64,000 bases of DNA from Cololabis saira (taxonomy: Eukaryota > Chordata > Actinopteri > Beloniformes > Belonidae). Numbering within the stretch: the first letter of the stretch is position 1; each line of letters starts with the position of its first letter. The notes below the pieces were generated by a model. The model ran no database searches. It saw only the letters and a list, made by a program, of their open reading frames with translations, and was not told the origin of the DNA. Both the position numbers and the translations under genes were made by a program. Positions 57,761 through 64,000 of the stretch are shown in pieces. The stretch spans positions 31,580,125 to 31,644,124 of the forward strand of contig NC_084599.1 in NCBI RefSeq assembly GCF_033807715.1, given 5' to 3'.

Positions 57761-58509
57761 CAAGATATTAGACAGAGAGAGAGTGCTTTGTGAGTGTTTT
57801 TGTGACGGCGCAGGTGAAAATGAGGATGTCTCCGGCTATTGTGTGTGTCAATGCATTTTGCCAGCAGCACCATCTCCCTTCTGTCCTAATCCAGTCATTT
57901 ACCTGAGCTTCTCCCTGGAGGGACATGGATTCCTGTCAACTCCCCCCCCCCCCACACACAACACATGCACACGCGTGCATGTACGGGGAATAATAATTCA
58001 GCTGGCTCATTCTGGCTACATACCCATTAAATGAAGCAACATTTAGCACATATCTGTGTGTTTGCGTGTAAGGTAATATTATGCGCTCTGTGCAAAGCTG
58101 TGGGTGGGTAGGTTGAAATCCATAAATCTTTCAAGTCTAAACAGCAGCAAAACAGTCATAAATAATGAACGTTTTTTTCTATGTATTCATGAGAATAAAA
58201 ACAGAAATATCTTTTGGGCTCATTTATCTGCCCTTGCTAAGCATAAAAGAAAAAAACTAAACAAACCCTCGTGAACTCCTACCGAATTAATTACTGTAAG
58301 TCGTATCATAAGATAAAGTAAATGCGAGTGTTTACTCCCCTGTAGAGATGCAGCAGCACTTTGCTACACATTCCCTGGCTTCTTACTACTCTACTGCATT
58401 CAGCACATTTTTGGTGGAAACCTTTGAGCAGCAGGTGTGTAGACATCAGCCAATGATCGCATGTGTTGGAGGGCTAAAAAATGCTATTGGCCCAAGTTGC
58501 TGTCTCAGA

Positions 58510-58577
<68 letters not shown>
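58510..58577. repeat. (CA)n microsatellite
   Basis: About 34 uninterrupted CA units. Confidence 0.95.
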
Positions 58578-58579
<2 letters not shown>

Positions 58580-60812
58580 GACTTTGTTGACAGAAAGCAA
58601 ACCCTGACGGATAACCCATACATGCATTGAATTGTGTGTTTTCTCCGCCAGGTGTGACATTTTTTTGTTACGTCTATCTTAAGTTCATAGTTATATTTCA
58701 ACTCTAAGTATCACATTTTTTTAACGTATAAAATACGGTGTGTGGTGCTGCTTTTACAGCTCTACTGGGACCAAGTTTGAGCGGCTGCCAGTTTTAACCT
58801 TCAGCTTCTTAATTGCTTACATTATCTGCTTTCCTATTTACTGTTTTATTTTCATGGTTTTTGCAATTATCCAGGGGACGAGACATCCAGTGGTCGCAGT
58901 CCGGAAACAAAGATTGTTGCTCCTCATCATCATCATAAACCACTCCCTCCTCATCAGCGGTCACCTCCACAGGTTGGTAAAAACAAGTGAACAAGGTCTG
59001 CTATGGTCCTTTCCATACATGTGGACAGTAACATTGCTGCTCTCATCACAGAAGTCACATTCTGCCAGTTCAGTCATATGTTTTCTTCTTCAGTGGCATA
59101 TTAAATCATGAAGTGTCAGTGTAAGAAAGTTGATAAAAAAGAGTATGTAAGAGATTTAATTTAAGTCTACAAAAATAATGCCTCACTGCAGTCACGCCAG
59201 CAACACCCACTGATTTTGGGTTGTAATTTTGCTGCTCAAACTGCCGGGCTGACAGTACATGGCAACATACTTGACTAACTTACTTCAGCTGTAAACCCTC
59301 ACATCCCTTCAGCATATGTCTACCAGCCGGAAAACGCAAGCAGTCGGTGGCAAAGCAGTAGAAACTGTCTCAGTGAGCTGAAGTAAAGCAAGGAGGCATA
59401 CGTAAAATTAGGCTTTAATTTGATTACAGTAAGATACAACTATTAATGTGCTTCTTAATGATGAAACAAAATTAACCTTGTTCCAGTCACCAGCTCTAAA
59501 GTGCTCTAAAGGAAAATGCTGAAGAAATGCATGTCGATGGTGTTGAAATAAGGAGATGGCAAATTTTGATGTTTACTCCTTGCAAGGATGGACACGTCCC
59601 ATCAGACTGAAAAGGCTACAGTTTGTCAAAATGCTGTTTGTGAGAGAAAGACAGGTTGGCAGAGAAGGGAGAGAAAAAGAGAGAGAAAGAGATAAGACGG
59701 TAGGCATCAGAAATAAAAGTATGAACGAATGAGAACAGAGGAATAAAATAAAAATAAGTTCTATTGGACACAATCAATAAAACATATATAACTTCACTTC
59801 TTACATTCATCATCAGCATTTGAAGAGCAAGGCTTCTTCCCGTTTTCTGTTTGCTTTTTCAAAACATCAGACTCTTTAATTTTCAGTGTTTGACAGAATT
59901 TAAATGGATACTACTCTGTTGACACTTGTTATGTTGTAATCAAAACAAAATGCACAGGGTGTTTTTGGCCCCATCTGATGATAAAAATGAATTCTTCTTT
60001 GTTGCCCTCTAATCTCGCTGACTGATGTTTTTTTTGGTAATGAATTTAGGCTTTTGAATTCAGACTGGTAGGCATATTTACCAGTGGCATTGCCAGTTTG
60101 TTCCACTGTTCCATGACATTAAATAGCAAGATTAAAACTATATTTTTTACCACAGTTTTTGTCTTTTATTTTCGATAAAATCCCTAAGATTAAAGAAAAC
60201 CACTGCTTTGCTCATACTGCATATTTTTCAGGTGATCGGATCAGGTTTGTCTCATCTGGGTAACTGGACCTTCCGGTATTACACACATCTGTAACCAACA
60301 GATGCAGACGTGTTGTTGAGCCCTACAGGGTGTGTGCATGGTATACAACTTAACGAGAACTTCTTTGATCAGCATTTTATAATGCTGAGCCTGGACGCCT
60401 TTTAATGCAGCTGCATGCAGGTCAGACTGCTGTATGTGATGTAGAAATATCACAAGGTCTAACAGTGTAAGTCTGCAACTGTTACAGAATGATGACAGAC
60501 ATGCTAAGTCAGAAACAAAGGCGAGACATTTGGCTGCAGGGAGATTAATGGAAAGGAGAGCATTTCTGAGCGCTGTAGTAAACAAACATTCAACAATACA
60601 GCCGTTCGTACACTTAAAGGTTCAAAAGATTCAAAAGCTTGAAGTAATAGAGAAGTACAGGAGTCTTTTTAGCCCCCCAGCTCAGTCGCAAAGAGTTGGA
60701 GTTCACCCCGGTGAACGAGAAGGTCGCTTCCCTGCGCCTTTGAGTCGGGAAAAGGTCTCTCACTGTTGTTTGTGCCTACGGGCCGAACAGCAGTGCGGAG
60801 TACCCGGCCTTC

Positions 60813-61148
60813 TTGGAGTCCCTGGGAGGGGTACTTGATGGTGCTCCAACTGGGGACTCCATTGTTCTACTGGGGGACTTCAACGCTCACGTGGGCAATG
60901 ACAGTGATACCGGGAAAGGCGTGATTGGGAGGAATGGCCTCCCCAACCTGAACCCGAGCGGTGTTTTGTTGTTGGACTTCTGTGCGAGTCACAGTTTGTC
61001 CATAACGAACACCATGTTCAAACATAAGGGTGTCCATCAGTGCACGTGGCACCAGGACACCCTAGGCCGGAGGTCAATGATCGACTTTGTTGTCGTTTCA
61101 TCTGACCTTCGGCCGCATGTCTTGGACTCGGGTGAAGAGAGGGGCTGA
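60813..61148 (+). pseudogene. LINE endonuclease domain, partial
   Basis: The frame reads [20 protein letters not shown] then FNAHVGND, with the catalytic GDFNAHVG block. [20 protein letters not shown] carries the T.RSMIDF.V motif. A further frame near 61155 gives ELSTDHHLVVSW, the terminal SDHH-type motif. The N-terminal Asn and Glu blocks are missing through truncation, so the nuclease is incomplete. A frame change lies between VLDSGEERG and ELSTDHH. Confidence 0.82.
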
Positions 61149-61529
61149 GCTGTCAACTGATCACCACCTGGTGGTGAGTTGGATGCGCTGGCGGAGGAGG
61201 AGTTGGACAGACCCAAACGGATTGTGAGGGTCTGTTGGGAACGTCTGGCTGAGCCCTCGGTCAGGGACGTCTTCAACTCTCACCTCCGAGAGAACTTCTC
61301 TCAGATCCCGCGGGAGGCTTGGGACATTGAGTCCGAGTGGACCTTGTTCTCTGCCTCCATTGTAGACGCGGCAGCTCGAAGTTGTGGACGCAAGGTCTCC
61401 GGTACCTGTCGTGGCGGCAACCCTAGAACCCGGTGGTGGACACCAGAAGTACAGGATGCCGTCAGACTGAAGAAGAGTCCTACCGGGCTATGTTGGCCTA
61501 TGGGACTTTGGGACTCCTGACACAGTAGA

Positions 61530-62055
61530 TGGGTACCGGCAGGCCAAGCAAGCTCGGGCAGTCCTGGAGGCAAGAACTCGGGTCTGGGAGGAGTTCGGTG
61601 AGGCCATGGAAGAAGACTTTCGGTCGGCCTCGAGGAAATTCTGGTGGACTGTCCGGCGCCTCAGAAGGGGGAAGCAGTACTCTGCCGGCACCGTTTACGG
61701 TGCGGGTGGGGAGCTGTTGACCTCGACTGGGGACATCGTCAAACGGTGGAAGGAATACTTCGAGGATCTCCTCAATCCGACTGACACACCTTCCACTGAC
61801 GAAGCAGAGAGTTGGGACTCGGGGACGTGCTCATCCATCACCCAAGCCGAGGTCACTGAGGTGTTTCGTAAGCTCCTCAGTGGCAGGGCACCAGGGGTGG
61901 ATGAGATTCGCCCTGAGTACCTCAAGTCTCTGGATGTCGTAGGGCTGTCTTGGTTGACACGCCTCTGCGACATTGCATGGAGGAAGGGGACAGTACCGCT
62001 GGGGTGGCAAACCGGGGTGGTGGTCCCTCTTTTTAAAAAGGGGGACCGGAGAGTA
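61530..62055 (+). pseudogene. LINE reverse transcriptase, N-terminal part
   Basis: The frames give MEEDFRSASRKFWWTVRRLR, then FEDLLNPTDTPS, VFRKLLSGRAPGVDEIRPEY (the APG.D..RPE motif) and GTVPLGWQTGVVVPLFKKGD. This is the finger region of an RTE-type reverse transcriptase. At 62055 the sequence leaves the family consensus, where CTNYRGI would normally follow GDRR. Confidence 0.85.
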
Positions 62056-62305
62056 AAAAAATGGCTTACACTTATATAGCGCTTTCCAGCTGTACTCCTA
62101 CAGCCCCAAAGCGCTTTACACTCTAGACATTCACCCACACACGCACGCACACATTCATACACCGGTTGTCGGCGTAGCTTCCACACGACACACATGACAC
62201 ATGACAACCGGGAGCAACTGGGGGATTCAGTGTCTTGCCCAAGGACACTTTGGTGGACACAGGAGGAACTAGGGTCGAACCACTGACCTTCAGGTTCATG
62301 GGCGA
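62056..62305. mobile_element. insert of another repeat inside the LINE
   Basis: The sequence TGGCTTACACTTATATAGCG then CTTTCCAGCTGTACTCCTAC, CAAAGCGCTTTACAC, TGTCTTGCCCAAGGACACTT and GAACCACTGACCTTCAGGTT is a widespread fish repeat unrelated to LINE coding sequence. It splits the reverse transcriptase between GDRR and the block LLSLPGKVY that resumes at about 62310. The target duplication was not resolved. Confidence 0.72.
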
Positions 62306-62987
62306 GGGGGGATCACACTTCTCAGCCTCCCCGGGAAAGTCTATGCTATATCTATGTTGAACCTCGGATTCAGGAGGAACAATGCGGTTTTCATCCCGGT
62401 CGTGGAACACTGGACCAGCTCTACACCCTCCGCAGGGTGCTCGAGGGTTCATGGGAATTTGCCCAACCAATATGTGCTTTGTGGATCCGGAGAAGGCATT
62501 CGACCGTGTCCCTCGTGCCATTCTGTGGGGGGTGCTCGGTGAGTATGGGGTCCGGGGCCCTCTGCTAAGGGCTGTCCAGTCTCTGTATGATCGGAGCAGG
62601 AGTCTGGTTCGCATTGCCGGCAGTAGATCAGACTTGTTCCTGGTGCATGTTGGACTCTGGCAGGGCTGCCCTTTGTCACCGGTCCTGTTCATAATTTTTA
62701 TGGACGGAATTTCTAGGCGTAGCCAGGGACCGGAGGGGATCCGGTTTGGGAACCACAGGATTTCATCTCTGCTTTTTGCGGATGATGTTGTCCTGTTGGC
62801 TTCATCGGACCGGGACCTTCAGCATGTGCTGGGGCGGTTTGAGGCTGAGTGCGAAGCGGCAGGGATGAGAATCAGCACCTCCAAGACCAAGGCCATGGTT
62901 CTCCATCAGGAAAGGGTGGCGTGCCTTCTCCGGGTGGGTGGAGAAGTCCTGCCTCAGGTGGAGGAGTTCAAGTATCTCGGGGTCTGA
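62306..62987 (+). pseudogene. LINE reverse transcriptase, palm part
   Basis: After the insert the frames give LLSLPGKVYA-like sequence, CFVDPEKAFDRVPRAILWGV (first catalytic Asp), GLWQGCPLSPVLFIIFMDGI and SSLLFADDVVLLASS, with the catalytic FADD near 62770-62800. They end VEEFKYLGV. All catalytic aspartates are present, but at least one frameshift precedes this part and another follows. Confidence 0.87.
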
Positions 62988-63104
62988 TGGAGCGTGAGAT
63001 TGACAGACGGATCGGTGCAGCGTCCGCAGTTATGCGGTTGGTGTACCGGACCGTCGTGGTGAAGAAGGAGCTGAGTCGAAAAGCAAAGCTCTGCACTTTA
63101 GGTA

Positions 63105-63510
63105 GTGACCGAAAGGACAATATCGCGGATACAAGTGGCCAAGATGAGTTTCCTCCGCAGGGTGGCTGGACGCTCCCTTAGAGATAGGGTGAGGAGTTCG
63201 GTCACCCGGGAGGAGCTCGGAGTCGAGCCGCTGCTCCTTCACATTGAGAGGAGTCAGCTGAGGTGGCTTGGGCATCAGTATCGGATGCCTCCTGGACGCC
63301 TCCCTAGGGAGGTGTTCCAGGCATGTCCCACTGAGAGGAGACCCCGGGGAAGACCCAGGACACGCTGGAGAGACTATGTCTCTCGGCTGGCCTGGGAACG
63401 TCTCGGACTCCCCTCGGAAGAGCTGGAGGAAGTGTCTGGGGTGAAGGAAGTCTGGGCATCCCTGCTGAGGCTGCTGCGGAAAATGGATGGATGGAGGAGT
63501 CTGAATGGCA
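63105..63510 (+). pseudogene. RTE/Rex3-like LINE C-terminus
   Basis: The frame reads MTERTISRIQVAKMSFLRRV, then REELGVEPLLLHIERSQLRW, MPPGRLPREVFQACP, RRPRGRPRTRWRDYVSRLAW and SEELEEVSGVKEVWASLLRL. This RPRGRPRTRWRD.VSRLAWERLG block is characteristic of this fish LINE family. A 5'-truncated relative with a deletion lies at 45788-45990. Confidence 0.88.
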
Positions 63511-64000
63511 GATCCAACACATCCACTTCACCGTTTTTCAATACTTTTTGTGTCTCTTGTTTTTACAAAATAGCGACGACAGGGCATCGTTTATTACTTT
63601 GAAGCAATTCATTGATTTCTCCGTCACATGTTGCGCTCCATCAGACTGATGCTGATGAAGCATATCAGTGTCGTTTCTAGATGCCAATTTTAGTGATTCT
63701 GCTCGCTGACTAAATGCTTTTCTCTTGCTTTCTGATGTAGATGATGAGATTTTATTTAAGGAAGAAATCAAGAATTAGATGTCAAGAACACACTCAATAA
63801 ACCTTAGAGAGAGGCACGTTAGCCATTGTCTTACGCCAATCTTCTTTTATTTACAGTTTTTAATCACTTTGGAATGGAGATGACTTGTTGCAGTTTTGCA
63901 ACAGTCTAAAATTACTCCTAGAGGCATGGCCGTTGTCAATAAGGGAGCGATCTGGATTAAAGGTGGATGGGTCAAGCCCATCCTCTGTCTGTTGTTAACT
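63506..64000. other. end of window, nothing supported
   Basis: AT-rich sequence with no convincing exon. A GATGTAG acceptor-like site at 63734-63740 followed by a short acidic frame ending in TAG does not resemble the glypican C-terminus and lacks a hydrophobic GPI signal. Confidence 0.6.

Larger units (their letters stand above)
60683..63505 (+). mobile_element. 5'-truncated RTE/Rex3-like LINE
   Basis: A copy of about 2.8 kb running from the endonuclease middle to an ATGG tail (AAAATGGATGGATGG at 63480-63495). It contains blocks for endonuclease, reverse transcriptase and the family C-terminus in order, but in several frames. ATGG-type 3' tails are typical of Rex3, an RTE-clade fish LINE (family knowledge); the exact family is inferred. 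A piece of another repeat sits at 62056-62305. The copy is inactive. It lies in sense orientation in the presumed gpc5 intron. Confidence 0.85.

Noticed and set aside
58753..59111. Hydrophobic frame after a TTTTACAG acceptor as the glypican GPI-signal exon
   Set aside because: The hydrophobic frame needs a phase-2 junction, but the Ser-Gly exon ends in phase 1. In the matching phase the frame stops after about a dozen residues. The acceptor tract is weak.
60813..63602. A host gene for an endonuclease/reverse transcriptase protein
   Set aside because: The frames are pieces of one damaged RTE-like LINE with stops, shifts, an insert and an ATGG tail.

Overview
The window looks like vertebrate, most likely teleost fish, nuclear DNA. 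It has short exons with GT/AG splice sites in long AT-rich introns, many CA/GT, ATGG and TA microsatellites, and a dense load of hAT and PIF/Harbinger-like elements and several non-LTR retrotransposon lineages. No bacterial or organellar genes are visible.

The only host gene I can support is a glypican on the + strand, best matched to glypican-5 (gpc5). Seven exons were placed by hand: 1439-1986, 3709-3891, 4973-5133, 5769-5828, 8226-8348, 22381-22501 and 38954-39095. Their phases join without a break (1338 nt, equal to 446 codons). The exons hold the cysteine-rich core (CSHCRGL, CWSGQD) and the acidic Ser-Gly region (SGDSCDDEDGC) where heparan sulfate chains attach. The signal-peptide exon(s) lie before base 1 and the GPI-signal exon was not found, so both gene ends lie outside the window or are unrecognised. 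Everything after 39095 is read as the last intron.

The rest is intron filled with mobile DNA. From 6.3-8.0 kb a degraded BED-finger hAT element carries a second hAT MITE inside it. From 13-22 kb there are a LINE tail, two hAT MITEs with 8-bp target duplications, a Harbinger-like element with a Myb/SANT-like reading frame, and a SINE. From 26.8-37.4 kb two copies of one Harbinger-like MITE lie in opposite orientation around a full-length L1-type retrotransposon (30513-36504) that has both ORFs open and an exact 19-bp target duplication. This L1 is the most complete mobile element here.

From 49.3-50.5 kb a DNA element splits an ATGG microsatellite. From 51.3-53.9 kb LINE fragments of alternating strand appear nested three deep. 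From 55.5-56.8 kb a LINE is split by a second copy of the 7-kb hAT MITE. From 60.7-63.5 kb lies a damaged RTE/Rex3-like LINE with a foreign insert in its reverse transcriptase. Three near-perfect or perfect hairpins (17.5, 26.1 and 51.0 kb) are not explained by any recognised repeat.
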